Source of the DNA: Halorussus litoreus
GTDB lineage: Archaea > Halobacteriota > Halobacteria > Halobacteriales > Haladaptataceae
Assembly (NCBI RefSeq): GCF_003382685.1
Contig: NZ_QLVG01000033.1
Coordinates: forward strand, 1 to 64,000
Length of the DNA stretch: 64,000 nucleotides
Direction: 5' to 3'
Made by a program: the position numbers and the translations under genes. Under the pieces are notes generated by a model. It did not search any database. It saw nothing but the letters and a program-made list of their open reading frames with translations, and had not been told where the DNA came from. This document shows positions 7,455 through 16,584 of this stretch, piece by piece (the stretch's first letter is position 1; every line of letters starts with the position of its first letter).

Positions 7455-9214
7455 CGGGGGACGCCGACGACGTGACGACGGACACTGACTCCGCGAGGAC
7501 GGCCTCCGACGAGACGACGAGCGGCCCCGCCAGCCTGACGCTGGAGCGCGAGCAGTTCGCGGACCTCGCCGGCCGCGACGACCCGGCCGTCATCCGAGTC
7601 GAGGCCGAACTCGACGCCGAGGCGACCCCGCTGTCGGCGTACGCCGCGCTGACCGGACGCTCGACCGACGCCGAGTCCTCCGAGTACGCCTTCCTGCTCG
7701 AAAGCGCGGAGAAGACCGCCTCCAGCGACCCCGACGGTGCGTTCTCTCCCGAGACGTCGGGCGACCGCCACGCCCGGTACTCGTACGTCGGCTACGACCC
7801 GGACGCGGTCGTCACCGTGGACCCCGACGAGGTTTCCGTCGCGTCGCTCGGCGGGCGGGCCGCCGAGTACGTGACTGCTGACGGAGGTGACGGCGGCCCG
7901 GCCGGCGCTCCTGCTGGCGGCGCGCTCGACGCGGTCCGGGCCGCGATGCCAGACGCCGAGCAGCGCGGCTTCCCCGGGGGCGACCGCCAGCAGTTCGACG
8001 GCGGACTGGTCGGCTTTCTGGCCTACGACGCGGTGTACGACATGTGGCTCGACGAGGTGGGTCGCGAGCGGCCCGAGTCGCGGTTCCCGGACGCGCAGTT
8101 CGTCCTGAACACGAAGACCATAGCGTTCGACCACCGCTCGGGGACCGTCTCGCTGGTGTTCACGCCGCTGGTCGGGGTCGACGACGACCCGGACGCGGTG
8201 TACGACGAGATTCGAGCCGAAGCCGAACGAGTGGCCGATCTGCTCCGGGACGCCGACTCGCCGGAGACGGGCGGGTTCGCCTGCGAGGGCGAGCGCGCTG
8301 GCCCGCGAGACGAGTACGAGGACGCGGTCCGGACCGCCAAGGAGCACGTCCTCGACGGCGACATCTATCAGGGCGTCATCTCCCGGAAGCGCGAACTGCG
8401 GGGCGAGGTCGACCCGCTGGGGTTCTACGCGGCGCTCCGGGACGTGAACCCCTCGCCGTACATGTACCTGCTCGGTTACGACGACCTGACCGTGGTCGGC
8501 GCGAGCCCCGAGACGCTGGTGTCGGTCCGGGGTCGCGAGGTGATGGCCAACCCCATCGCGGGCACCTGCCGCCGGGGATCGAGTCCAGTCGAGGACCGCC
8601 GGCTCGCGGGCGAGATGCTGGCCGACGGCAAGGAGCGCGCCGAGCACACCATGCTCGTGGACCTCGCGCGCAACGACGTGCGCCGGGTGAGCGAGGCCGG
8701 CAGCGTCTCGGTCGACGAGTTCATGAACGTGCTCAAGTACAGCCACGTTCAGCACATCGAGAGTACGGTGACGGGACGGCTCGCGCCCGACTTGGACGCG
8801 TTCGACGCCACCCGTGCCGCGTTCCCGGCCGGCACCCTCTCGGGCGCGCCGAAGATCCGCGCGATGGAGATCATCGACGACCTCGAACGCGACCCCCGCG
8901 GCCTCTACGGCGGCGGCGTGGGCTACTACTCGTGGTCGGGCGACGCCGACTTCGCCATCGTGATCCGGACCGCGACGGTCGAACGCGAGGCTGACGTGGA
9001 TAACTCCGCGCGAGATCGCATTACGGTGCAGGCCGGCGCGGGCATCGTTGCCGACAGCGACCCAGCCGCCGAGTACGAGGAGACCGAGCAGAAGATGGAC
9101 GGGGTACTCACGGCGCTCGACCGGATCGAGGACGAGGCAGCGTCCGATTCTGGCTCCGAGTCCGAATCCGACGACCCGGCCGACGAACCGGACGCCGCGG
9201 AGGTGGGTCGATGA
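7451..9214 (+). CDS. trpE: Anthranilate synthase component I
   Basis: With TrpG it converts chorismate and glutamine to anthranilate. The 587-residue protein has an acidic N-terminal extension of about 40 residues and the TrpE N-terminal domain. The chorismate-binding domain shows IYQGVISRKRELRG, PSPYMYLLGYDDLTVVGASP, NPIAGTCRRG and MLVDLARNDVRRV. PAGTLSGAPKIRAMEIID and VQAGAGIVADSDP complete it. The allosteric segment near residue 50 (AYAALTG, in place of a clear LLES) is atypical, so feedback sensitivity cannot be read from sequence. It overlaps trpF and trpG by 4 nt each. The C-terminus ends in an Asp/Ser/Glu-rich tail. Confidence 0.96.
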   Translation: MTGDADDVTTDTDSARTASDETTSGPASLTLEREQFADLAGRDDPAVIRVEAELDAEATPLSAYAALTGRSTDAESSEYAFLLESAEKTASSDPDGAFSPETSGDRHARYSYVGYDPDAVVTVDPDEVSVASLGGRAAEYVTADGGDGGPAGAPAGGALDAVRAAMPDAEQRGFPGGDRQQFDGGLVGFLAYDAVYDMWLDEVGRERPESRFPDAQFVLNTKTIAFDHRSGTVSLVFTPLVGVDDDPDAVYDEIRAEAERVADLLRDADSPETGGFACEGERAGPRDEYEDAVRTAKEHVLDGDIYQGVISRKRELRGEVDPLGFYAALRDVNPSPYMYLLGYDDLTVVGASPETLVSVRGREVMANPIAGTCRRGSSPVEDRRLAGEMLADGKERAEHTMLVDLARNDVRRVSEAGSVSVDEFMNVLKYSHVQHIESTVTGRLAPDLDAFDATRAAFPAGTLSGAPKIRAMEIIDDLERDPRGLYGGGVGYYSWSGDADFAIVIRTATVEREADVDNSARDRITVQAGAGIVADSDPAAEYEETEQKMDGVLTALDRIEDEAASDSGSESESDDPADEPDAAEVGR

Positions 9215-9894
9215 CGGCGAGTGCGAACGCCGAGTCAGTCTCGCGGACTGATCTGAACGTCCTGTTCGTGGACAACTTCGACTCGTTCACGTACAACCTC
9301 GTGGAGTACACCAGCGAGTACGCCGACACCGAGATCGTCCGGAACACCGCCTCGTTGGCGGACGTGCGCGCAGCCGACCCGGACGCCATCGTCGTCTCAC
9401 CGGGGCCGGGCCACCCCGCGAACGACCGGGACGTGGGCGTGACCAACGACGTGTTCCGCGAGGTGAGCCCCGAGGTGCCGACGCTCGGGGTTTGCCTCGG
9501 TCTCGAAGCCGCGGTGTACGCCTACGGCGGGTCGGTCGGGCGCGCGCCCGAGCCCATCCACGGCAAGGCGTTCCCGGTGTCCCACGACGGCCGCGGAGTG
9601 TACGCGGGACTCGACCAGGGGTTCCGCGCCGGGCGCTACCACTCGCTGGTCGCGACCGAGGTGCCCGACTGCTTCGAGGTGACGGCAACGACCGAGCACG
9701 CGGTCCCCGTGGGCGACGCGAGCGAGGACTCGTCGGGCGAGGGAGGCGAGTCCGAGGAACGCGAGTCCGAGGAACTCGTGATGGGGGTGCGCCACCGCGA
9801 CCATCCCATCGAGTGCGTGCAGTTCCATCCCGAAAGCGTGCTCACCGCGGTGGGCCACGACGTGATCCGGAACTTCCTCGACGGCGTGGCGTAG
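9211..9894 (+). CDS. trpG: Anthranilate synthase component II (glutamine amidotransferase)
   Basis: It supplies ammonia from glutamine to TrpE. The 227-residue class I amidotransferase has NVLFVDNFDSFTYNLVEY near the N-terminus, the oxyanion loop SPGPGHP, and the nucleophile Cys in GVCLGLEAAVYAYGG at about residue 94. The catalytic His/Glu are in CVQFHPESVLT. The GVCLGHQ of most enzymes is GVCLGLE here, which removes the HQ pair next to the nucleophile. Between residues 170 and 190 is an acidic Ser/Glu insert. It is the last gene of trpDFEG and overlaps trpE by 4 nt. Confidence 0.95.
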   Translation: MTASANAESVSRTDLNVLFVDNFDSFTYNLVEYTSEYADTEIVRNTASLADVRAADPDAIVVSPGPGHPANDRDVGVTNDVFREVSPEVPTLGVCLGLEAAVYAYGGSVGRAPEPIHGKAFPVSHDGRGVYAGLDQGFRAGRYHSLVATEVPDCFEVTATTEHAVPVGDASEDSSGEGGESEERESEELVMGVRHRDHPIECVQFHPESVLTAVGHDVIRNFLDGVA

Positions 9895-10193
9895 ACGCGT
9901 TTCTCGACAGTCGATGTTTGGCTCAGCCCTCCCGGTAGTCGGACTGGCGGTCACGAGGTGCGTCGGAATTGCCGTCTGCCCGAGACGGTGTACCCGGAGT
10001 CGCCTACGCTGACTGACTCGCCAGCGACCTGCCCGCGACCGCCGGAAGCCAACCCACGTCTTCCGCGGTCACACTCGCTGGCTCGCTGCTCCGCCGCTCA
10101 CCTACCGCGGCGCTCCGCGCCGCGCACCGCTCGCGCGACCGAACCAAAATTGCCGGGGCGTTCTCGGTTGTCGGCGAGGCGCTCTCGACCGAC
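9895..10193. other. Intergenic stretch after trpG without recognisable gene
   Basis: About 300 bp between trpG and a small membrane protein gene. It contains GC-rich imperfect hairpins (around CGCGGCGCTCCGCGCCGCG near 10110) and no convincing gene. The hairpin lies about 200 bp past the trpG stop, so a terminator role is uncertain. Confidence 0.4.
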
Positions 10194-10370
10194 CTACATC
10201 AGGACGCCCGCGGCGTACACCGCGCCGACGACGGTGATGGCGACCCACACGAGCTTCCACGCCACGCTCAGGACGATCCGACCGACGAGGACGACGAGCG
10301 CGAGCGCGACGAGTCCCACCAGCAGTTGCCCGAGCGGCGTGGCGGGCAGTCCCAGCAGTACGACGTTCAT
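10194..10370 (-). CDS. Small two-TM haloarchaeal membrane protein
   Basis: The protein of 58 residues starts MNVVLLGLPATPLGQLLVGL. Two hydrophobic segments (about residues 10-30 and 35-57) fill it, separated by VGRIVLSVAWK. I chose the ATG at 10370; a start 24 bases upstream would add eight residues without hydrophobic character. It is convergent with the trp operon. Similar tiny two-helix proteins are common in haloarchaea and have no known function. Confidence 0.6.
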   Translation of the reverse strand: MNVVLLGLPATPLGQLLVGLVALALVVLVGRIVLSVAWKLVWVAITVVGAVYAAGVLM

Positions 10371-10764
10371 GGCGCATCCACTCGATTCGGCCACCGTAAA
10401 CCTATTGGCCGAGGGACAGGCTACCGAATCCGAAAATCGGCGTCAGGCGACGGGGTGATTCGAGACTTTCGGCGTTCCGGTGCGGTTGCCTTACCACTTT
10501 CACCGCGGTCTGGATACTCTTATTAGGGGCCAGACCCTACTAGTGACCGACAACGAACAGCCGTGGTTCCGGCGTGGGAGTTCGGGCTACGGCGAGGTCA
10601 ATTCCGAGCAGAGGCATCACAATACAACTCAATTTGAAGTAGTGCAATCAACACAGCAAAGGTTATACCGGTGGCTTCAGAATGCAATCTTCGTCACGAA
10701 TGATTCCCAAGACGCTACTCACGGGAGCCGAAATCGACGGACAGACGCGCGGGGTGACCGAGGT
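10371..10764. promoter_or_regulatory. Long upstream region of the ribonucleotide reductase gene
   Basis: This 394-bp stretch has no gene. It contains TAGGG-GCCAGA-CCCTA (10524-10539, 5-bp arms) after an AT-rich CTCTTATTA. A relatively AT-rich tract follows (about 10618-10690, with AAGGTTATACC near 10660) and may hold the promoter. I see no cobalamin riboswitch-like core. The gene's long 5' region would suit regulated expression, but no specific regulator can be named. Confidence 0.4.
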
Positions 10765-13700
10765 ATGAGCGGTGCGGGCGAACTCACGGCCGACGAACTC
10801 ACGCTGCCCATCAAGCGGACCGAGGGGGAGACGCTGGCGGACCGGCTGACCGACAACGCGTACCACAACATTCTCCCGGCCCGATACCTCCGGAAGAACG
10901 CCGACGGCGACCACATCGAGGAGCAGGAGGACCTGTTCCCCCGCGTCGCCAAGAACATCGCGCTGGCCGAAGCCGTCTACGAGGCCGACGAGCGCGACGA
11001 GGAGATCACGGTCACGCCCGACCAGCTCAAGCCCGACCATCCCCGCCGCGACGAACTCGCCGGCGAGGTGTTCGGTAAAGGGACCACCGTCGACGACGAC
11101 GCCGAGACGACCCTCTCGGTGTACAACGTCAACAAGTTCTCGTACGACACCGTGGTCCCGGAACTCCCCGACGAGGTCCGCGACCACGTCGAGGACGTGC
11201 GCGGCGAGTTCGAGGAGCTGATGGAGGACCTCTCCTTTATGCCGAACTCGCCGACCCTGATGAACGCAGGCGACGAGCTCCAGCAGCTGTCTGCCTGCTT
11301 CGTCGACTCGCCGGCCGACGACATCGACGACATCCACCAGACCGCCAAGGAGGCCGCGCAGGTGTTCCAGTCGGGCGGCGGCATGGGGTACGCCTTCTGG
11401 CAACTCCGGCCGTACGGCGACGCGGTGGGGAGCACGGGCGGCATCGCCTCCGGCCCCATCACCTTCATGCGCACGTACGACCAGATGTGCGAGACCATCG
11501 CGCAGGGCGGCGCGCGCCGCGGTGCCCAGATGGGCGTCATGCGCGTCTCGCATCCGGACGTCATCCAGTTCATCCACGCCAAGAACAAGGACGTGAGCCT
11601 CGCGAACACCCTCCGGCTCAACGACCCCGACGACTACACCCACAACTCGTTCAAGGACGCGCTCGGCGAGGCCCGCGAACTCATCGACGACGAGGGACGG
11701 GTGCCCAAGCACCTCCGGAACGCCGCCGAGGGCCACCTCTCGAACTTCAACATCTCGGTCGGCGTCACCGACGACTTCATGGAGGCGGTCCAGAACGGTG
11801 AGGAGTTCACCTTCACAAACCCCCGGACCGGAGAGGCCCACGTCGCGACCGAGCACACCAAGGAACTCTACGAGATGTTCGACCTCGGCGAGCACGTCGA
11901 GGTCGGCGAGGAACTCTCGGTGCCCGCCGAACTCGTCTGGGACCGCATCGTCGACGGTGCCCACGAGAACGGCGAGCCCGGCGTCATCTACCTCGAGCGG
12001 GTCAACAAGGAGCACTCGTTCGACGTCGAGGAGCATCCCGACCACCGAATTCTGGCGACGAACCCCTGTGGCGAGCAGCCCCTCGAAGAGTACGAGGCCT
12101 GCAACCTCGGCCACATCAACCTCTCGACGCTGGCCGACACAGACGCGCCCGACTGGCGGGTCTGGTACGACGAGCACGGCGACGAGTACGACGACTTCGA
12201 GCAGGCGGTCGACGCCTTCCTCTCGGAGGCGATGGCGTGGGACGAGTTCGACCACCGCATCGCATTCGGCACACGCTTTTTGGAGAACGTCGTCACGATG
12301 TCGGACTTCCCGGTCGAGAAGATCGAACAGAAGGTCCGGGAGATGCGCAAGATCGGCCTCGGCGTCATGGGGTTGGCCCAGCTGTACATCCAGCTCGGCG
12401 TGAAGTACGGCAGCGACGAGGGCAACGAGATCGCGCGCCAGCTGATGCGGTACATCAACAACGAGAGCAAGTGGACCTCCCACGAACTCGCCGAGCAGCG
12501 CGGCACGTTCGACGAGTGGGAGAAGTCGAAGTACGCCGACCCTACCGAGTACCGCGAGTGGTTCGAGAAGCAGACCGGCCTGAGCGCCGACGACTGGGAA
12601 GACGGCTTCCCGATCCGGAACCACAACACGACCACTATCGCCCCCACGGGGACCACCTCGATGGTGGGTAACACCACGGGCGGCTGCGAACCCATCTACA
12701 ACGTCGCCTACTACAAGAACGTCTCCGACGACGTGCAGGGCGACGAGATGCTCGTGGAGTTCGACGACTACTTCCTCCGCACGCTGGAGGACAACGACGT
12801 CGACGTAACGTCGGTCAAGAAGGAAGCGCAGGAACAGATGGCGAACAACGAGTTCGACGGCGTCGAGGGGCTCGACACCGTCCCGGACGCCATCGGCGAA
12901 CTGTTCGTCGTCACCTCGGACCTCTCGGGCAAGGACCACGCCGCGGTCCAGTGTGCCTGCCAGGAGGGCGTCGACTCGGCCATCTCGAAGACCTGCAACT
13001 TCCCCCACTCCGCCTCGGAGGAAGACATGCGGGACGTGTTCGAGTACATATACGAGAACGGCGGCAAGGGCGTGACCGTCTACCGCGACGGCACCCGCTC
13101 GAAGCAGGTCCTGACGACTCGCGCGGACAACAAGGAGTTCGCCGACGAGAGCGAGGCCGCCGAGGCGCTCGTCTCCCAGATTCGGGAGGTCTTCGACGGC
13201 ATCGAGGGCTTCCTCGACAACGAGGAGGTCCAGGCCGCTCTGGACCGCGAGGTCGAGTCCATCCTCGAAGTCGCTGACGGCGAGGACGGCCAGGGCCAGT
13301 ACCCCGAGAAGCGCCCGCGGCCGGACGTACTCCACGGCATCACCCAGCGCATCGACACCGGCTACGGCAAGCTCTACGTCAACATCAACGAGGACGACCA
13401 GGGCCGGCCGTTCGAGTTGTTCGCCAACATCGGCAACTCCGGCGGCTTCACCGCGTCGTTCACCGAGTCGCTCGCCAAGACCATCTCGACCGCGCTTCGG
13501 TCGGGCGTCGATCCCGAGGAGATCGCCGACGAACTCCAGGGCATCCGGAGCCCGAAGGTCGCGTGGGACAAGGGCGAGCAGATCAACTCTATCCCGGACG
13601 CCATCGGCACCGCGCTGCGCCGCTACCTCGACGGCGAGGTGAACAAGGCTTACCCTCAGCAGAAGAACCTCACCGAGGTCGAAGGGACCGAGGCCGGGAC

Positions 13701-13887
13701 CCAGACCGACGGTGGAGCCGTCGCGAACGAGAAGACCGACCAGCAGGCGGCCAGTCAGCAGGACGCCGACCAGCAGGAACTCATCGCGTCCGGCGAAAAT
13801 CCGGAGTGTCCGAGCTGTAACAGCATGTCCCTAGAGTACTCGGAAGGATGTAAGACCTGTAACAACTGCGGTTGGTCCGAGTGCTGA
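10765..13887 (+). CDS. Adenosylcobalamin-dependent (class II) ribonucleoside-diphosphate reductase
   Basis: It reduces ribonucleotides to deoxyribonucleotides using B12. The protein of 1040 residues has FMPNSPTLMNAG, QLSACFVDSPADD, the substrate-loop motif NPCGEQPLEEYEACNLGHIN and the PTGTTSMVGNTTGGCEP finger region. The C-terminal zinc-ribbon tail is NPECPSCNSMSLEYSEGCK...CNNCGWSEC; its Cys pairs probably shuttle electrons. I chose the ATG at 10765 (MSGAGELTADELTLP) because upstream in-frame sequence is compositionally non-coding. No intein interrupts the conserved motifs, although haloarchaeal RNR genes often host inteins. A linker of Gln/Asp/Thr precedes the tail. It is monocistronic. Confidence 0.95.
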   Translation: MSGAGELTADELTLPIKRTEGETLADRLTDNAYHNILPARYLRKNADGDHIEEQEDLFPRVAKNIALAEAVYEADERDEEITVTPDQLKPDHPRRDELAGEVFGKGTTVDDDAETTLSVYNVNKFSYDTVVPELPDEVRDHVEDVRGEFEELMEDLSFMPNSPTLMNAGDELQQLSACFVDSPADDIDDIHQTAKEAAQVFQSGGGMGYAFWQLRPYGDAVGSTGGIASGPITFMRTYDQMCETIAQGGARRGAQMGVMRVSHPDVIQFIHAKNKDVSLANTLRLNDPDDYTHNSFKDALGEARELIDDEGRVPKHLRNAAEGHLSNFNISVGVTDDFMEAVQNGEEFTFTNPRTGEAHVATEHTKELYEMFDLGEHVEVGEELSVPAELVWDRIVDGAHENGEPGVIYLERVNKEHSFDVEEHPDHRILATNPCGEQPLEEYEACNLGHINLSTLADTDAPDWRVWYDEHGDEYDDFEQAVDAFLSEAMAWDEFDHRIAFGTRFLENVVTMSDFPVEKIEQKVREMRKIGLGVMGLAQLYIQLGVKYGSDEGNEIARQLMRYINNESKWTSHELAEQRGTFDEWEKSKYADPTEYREWFEKQTGLSADDWEDGFPIRNHNTTTIAPTGTTSMVGNTTGGCEPIYNVAYYKNVSDDVQGDEMLVEFDDYFLRTLEDNDVDVTSVKKEAQEQMANNEFDGVEGLDTVPDAIGELFVVTSDLSGKDHAAVQCACQEGVDSAISKTCNFPHSASEEDMRDVFEYIYENGGKGVTVYRDGTRSKQVLTTRADNKEFADESEAAEALVSQIREVFDGIEGFLDNEEVQAALDREVESILEVADGEDGQGQYPEKRPRPDVLHGITQRIDTGYGKLYVNINEDDQGRPFELFANIGNSGGFTASFTESLAKTISTALRSGVDPEEIADELQGIRSPKVAWDKGEQINSIPDAIGTALRRYLDGEVNKAYPQQKNLTEVEGTEAGTQTDGGAVANEKTDQQAASQQDADQQELIASGENPECPSCNSMSLEYSEGCKTCNNCGWSEC

Positions 13888-14098
13888 CTGTCGGATAACA
13901 CCGACTGTTCTTTTGTTCCGCTCTCACACTTGCGGATTCGTGCGAGCGGCGCGTCGGCCGGAACTGGTAGATACGACGACGGCGTATTCGGCCCGTCATG
14001 CCGTCCATGCGAGCCACTCCGACCCGTCGCGACCGTCGGTCCACGCGACCGACCGAACGTTCGTGGTCTTCGATTCGGAGGGGCTGGGAGGGCGACCG

Positions 14099-15400
14099 GT
14101 GAACGACGCGTCCCGACGCGGGATCGCGTTCGTCGTCTTCGGGTCGCTCGTCCTCGTCGCGTCGTTCGGGGTGGGCTGGGCGTTCGCACCCGACGTGAAC
14201 ACCGCCTCGGGCGACGCGAACGGGACCGAGATACTGGTCGGCGTTCAGGGGCCGGGACCGAACGGGAACGTGACCGCCCTCGACGCCGACGGCGAGGTCC
14301 GCTGGAGCATCGGCGACATCATCAGCTACCAGAACGTCCAGAAGCTCGACAACGGCTCGGTGCTGGCGACGTTCGCCGCCGGTGGCTACGAGGACTGCGG
14401 GCCGTACGAGCCGCCGTGCAAGCGAACCGGGGTTCGGATCATCGACCCCGGCTCGAACTCGCCGCCCGCGCGCTCGGAGTCGAGTCCGGACTCAGCAACC
14501 GCCCATTCCGACCCGGACCCGGAGGTCGTCTGGCAGTGGAGCTACCCGGTCCGCACTCGCAAGGACAGCGAGGTCCACGACGCGGAGATGCTACCGTCGG
14601 GGAACGTGCTCGTGGCCGACATGGAATGGGAGAGCATCTTCGTCCTCGACCCGAAGACGGGCGACCGCGAGTGGACGTGGAACGCCAGCGAGTTCTACGA
14701 CCCGCCCGCGGACCCGACCCGGGTCGACTGGCTCCACCTCAACGACGCCGACTCCCTCGGCGACGACCGCTTTCTCGTCTCCATCCGCAACGAGAACCAG
14801 TTGCTGGTGGTCGAGCGCGGCGAGGGCGTGGTCGAGGTGGTCAACGAGGACGGCGACGAGGACGTGCTGAACCAGCAACACAACCCCCACTGGCTCGGCG
14901 ACGGCGCGGTGCTCGTGGCCGACTCCGAGAACCACCGCGTGGTCGAACTCCACCGGAACGACAGTACCGGCGAGTGGGAACCCGTGTGGTCGGTAGCGAC
15001 GGTGGGCGATATCCGACTCGACTGGCCGCGGGACGCCGACCGACTGCCGAACGGCCACACGCTGATCACCGACAGCCGGAACAACCGCGTGGCCGAGGTC
15101 GACGAGAACGGAACCACGGTCGCGAGCTACGCGGTGCCGTCGCTCCCCTACGAGGCCGACCGTCTGCCCCACGGCGAGAGCGCGGCAGTGTCACCCCACG
15201 GCGTCTCGGGCGAAGCCGACGCCGGGGTTCCCGACCGCCGAGTGCCGGTCCTCTCGACCCTGCTGGCGGGAGCGCGACACGTCGTCGCGCTCCCGTACTG
15301 GGTGTCGGAGATCCACCTGCTGGCAGTGGGCGTGGCTGCTGCGCTGTGGATTCGCGGGGGCTATCTGCTGGTCTATGCGGGGCGGCGAGGGAAGGGTTGA
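14099..15400 (+). CDS. Arylsulfotransferase-like beta-propeller protein, membrane anchored
   Basis: The 433-residue protein starts at a GTG (VNDASRRGIAFVVFGSLVLV) that sets an N-terminal membrane segment at about residues 8-28. The large external part has repeated propeller strands, such as NVTALDADGEVRWSIGD, HDAEMLPSGNVLVADMEWE, WLHLNDADSLGDDRFLVSIR and DADRLPNGHTLITDSRNNRV. These resemble ASST (arylsulfotransferase) and NHL/PQQ propellers. A second membrane segment lies near residues 400-425. The H residues at VHDAEML and HNPHWLG would fit ASST-type active-site histidines, but substrate and activity are unknown. An Asn/Ser/Pro-rich loop (residues 115-140) is probably a halophile insert. Confidence 0.8.
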   Translation: MNDASRRGIAFVVFGSLVLVASFGVGWAFAPDVNTASGDANGTEILVGVQGPGPNGNVTALDADGEVRWSIGDIISYQNVQKLDNGSVLATFAAGGYEDCGPYEPPCKRTGVRIIDPGSNSPPARSESSPDSATAHSDPDPEVVWQWSYPVRTRKDSEVHDAEMLPSGNVLVADMEWESIFVLDPKTGDREWTWNASEFYDPPADPTRVDWLHLNDADSLGDDRFLVSIRNENQLLVVERGEGVVEVVNEDGDEDVLNQQHNPHWLGDGAVLVADSENHRVVELHRNDSTGEWEPVWSVATVGDIRLDWPRDADRLPNGHTLITDSRNNRVAEVDENGTTVASYAVPSLPYEADRLPHGESAAVSPHGVSGEADAGVPDRRVPVLSTLLAGARHVVALPYWVSEIHLLAVGVAAALWIRGGYLLVYAGRRGKG

Positions 15401-15426
15401 TACCGCTCGCGGTGGGACTGGCTTCC

Positions 15427-15633
15427 ATGAGCGAGGTGGGCGACCGGAGCGGCGGACGCGCTGAAGGGTCCGATGGCCGCAGCGAGGAGTCCGGCGGACG
15501 CGCCGACGAGTCCGAGGTCGAGCAGGGCGGTCGCCCGTGTCCTATCTGCGAGGAGCCGATGTACTCCCGGCACTGCAAGTACGTCTGCCCGCAACACGGC
15601 GTGGTGTACGACTGTTCGGACACGTTCTACTGA
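15427..15633 (+). CDS. Small haloarchaeal zinc finger protein
   Basis: This 68-residue protein has an acidic, disordered N-terminal half and a compact C-terminal zinc ribbon, CPICEEPMYSRHCKYVCPQH (residues 38-57), ending YDCSDTFY. Three Cys plus His, or four Cys, could ligate one zinc. Proteins of this kind (CPxC...CxxH) form a conserved small family in haloarchaea; the function is unknown but some members are linked to stress or motility phenotypes. It starts 26 nt after the propeller gene, so the two may be co-transcribed. Confidence 0.8.
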   Translation: MSEVGDRSGGRAEGSDGRSEESGGRADESEVEQGGRPCPICEEPMYSRHCKYVCPQHGVVYDCSDTFY

Positions 15634-15720
15634 GCGCTGTCGGTGGTGCTCCCGACCGTTCGAGGGTAACTCCGCGGGTTCGGGCTGCATTTGTTTCGCA
15701 GAGTGAGCTGCTCTCGCGTC

Positions 15721-15861
15721 TCAGACGCCGAGAAACCGGAGAAAGAGGCCCAGAAGTAGCAGAATCGTGCCGATTATCGTGCCGACCAGTGGCGGAAGCA
15801 CCGGAATGGGGATCACGATCAGGAGGAGGCCGACCGCGACGAGGATCGTCGAGGAGCGCAT
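15721..15861 (-). CDS. Very small membrane protein
   Basis: This 46-residue protein (MRSSTILVAVGLLLIVIPIP...) is nearly all hydrophobic and would make one hairpin or two short membrane helices, with a loop at VLPPLVGT. The Gly/Ile/Leu composition and clean ATG support it as a real gene rather than chance. No family function is known. It lies downstream of the minus-strand three-TM gene with a 71-bp gap, possibly in one transcript. Confidence 0.55.
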   Translation of the reverse strand: MRSSTILVAVGLLLIVIPIPVLPPLVGTIIGTILLLLGLFLRFLGV

Positions 15862-15932
15862 ACGCCCCGTTCGCCAGCCGCACGGAAATAGGATAGGGCG
15901 AGTCGGAGAAGTGGCGGAATCCCTGACACCGA

Positions 15933-16220
15933 CTACTTCATCGTCACCCACGTCAGGAACGCGACCGCGACGAACTGTAGCCCGCGGAGCACCAGCACGG
16001 CCTGCTGGACGGTCGGGTCGCCCGAGTACAGCATCTTCATGCTGAAGAAGAAGTAGATGGCCGCCACGTTCTCGACGAGCAGCACGGCTCCGAACGCGAC
16101 GAGTCCGAGCAGCAGTTGCGTGCGGAACTTGCGGTAGTTGCGTACCCACACGGCCGTCAGCAGGCCGAGCAGGAGGATGTTCACGACCGCGATTCCGCTG
16201 GCGAACTGTATCGTGCTCAT
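15933..16220 (-). CDS. Small three-TM membrane protein paired with a winged-helix regulator
   Basis: This 95-residue integral membrane protein (MSTIQFASGIAVVNILLLGL) has predicted membrane helices near residues 5-25, 35-57 and 72-93. A conserved-looking basic loop, VRNYRKFRTQLL, sits after the first helix and a YSGDPTVQQAV loop before the last. Its start lies 51 nt downstream of the stop of the winged-helix gene, so the two probably form an operon. The family recurs beside HTH genes in haloarchaea. I infer it is regulated by, or signals to, that regulator; the function is not known. Confidence 0.75.
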   Translation of the reverse strand: MSTIQFASGIAVVNILLLGLLTAVWVRNYRKFRTQLLLGLVAFGAVLLVENVAAIYFFFSMKMLYSGDPTVQQAVLVLRGLQFVAVAFLTWVTMK

Positions 16221-16271
16221 GCTATCGTGCCCCTCTCGTTCGTTCGTCCCTGGCGTTCAGTCTACTCGATG

Positions 16272-16547
16272 TCATTCGATGTGCTCCATAATCTCCTCGT
16301 ACGCCTCGCGGTGCTGCTCGAACTGGTCGGTCAGGAAGTACAGCTTGCCGTACTCGTTGTCGCCGGGCTCGACCACGCCGTGGTCGTCCAGCATGTCGAG
16401 GTGATGGCGGACCGTCTTGTATCGCACGTCGAGCGCCTCGGCGAGCTGGTTGGCGTTTCGCGGGCGCTCGGACAGCTCACGGATGATGCGCGCGCGGTTC
16501 TCTCCGCCGCGCGTGGCCGTGAGTAGATACCAGAGCGCCTTGTCCAT
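16272..16547 (-). CDS. Winged-helix (ArsR-like) transcriptional regulator
   Basis: The protein of 91 residues is essentially one wHTH domain: TRGGENRARIIRELSERPRN, then NQLAEALDVRYKTVRHHLDM as the recognition helix and the wing GKLYFLTDQFEQ. The C-terminal helix EAYEEIMEHIE probably dimerises. I chose the ATG at 16547 (MDKALWYLL). It is the upstream gene of a two-gene unit with the three-TM protein. It lacks Cys metal-binding pairs, so a classical metal-sensing ArsR role is unlikely. Confidence 0.85.
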   Translation of the reverse strand: MDKALWYLLTATRGGENRARIIRELSERPRNANQLAEALDVRYKTVRHHLDMLDDHGVVEPGDNEYGKLYFLTDQFEQHREAYEEIMEHIE

Positions 16548-16584
16548 CGGCTGGATTCGCTGTTGACAGCGTCGCGACTTATAA

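Noticed and set aside
6590-8755. Long minus-strand open frame (721 codons) antisense to trpF and trpE
   Set aside because: Sequence is Arg/Ser/Val-rich with no family resemblance; the plus-strand genes are unambiguous.
10480-10764. N-terminal extension of the ribonucleotide reductase from an upstream start at 10480
   Set aside because: The added residues are Arg/Thr/Gln-rich, unlike the acidic coding sequence that follows the ATG at 10765.
10663-13335. 890-codon minus-strand open frame antisense to the ribonucleotide reductase
   Set aside because: It is an antisense artefact of high G+C coding DNA; conserved motifs lie only on the plus strand.
14595-15172. Minus-strand open frame antisense to the propeller protein
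   Set aside because: It contains only Val/His/Leu-rich antisense sequence with no motif; the plus-strand propeller repeats are clear.
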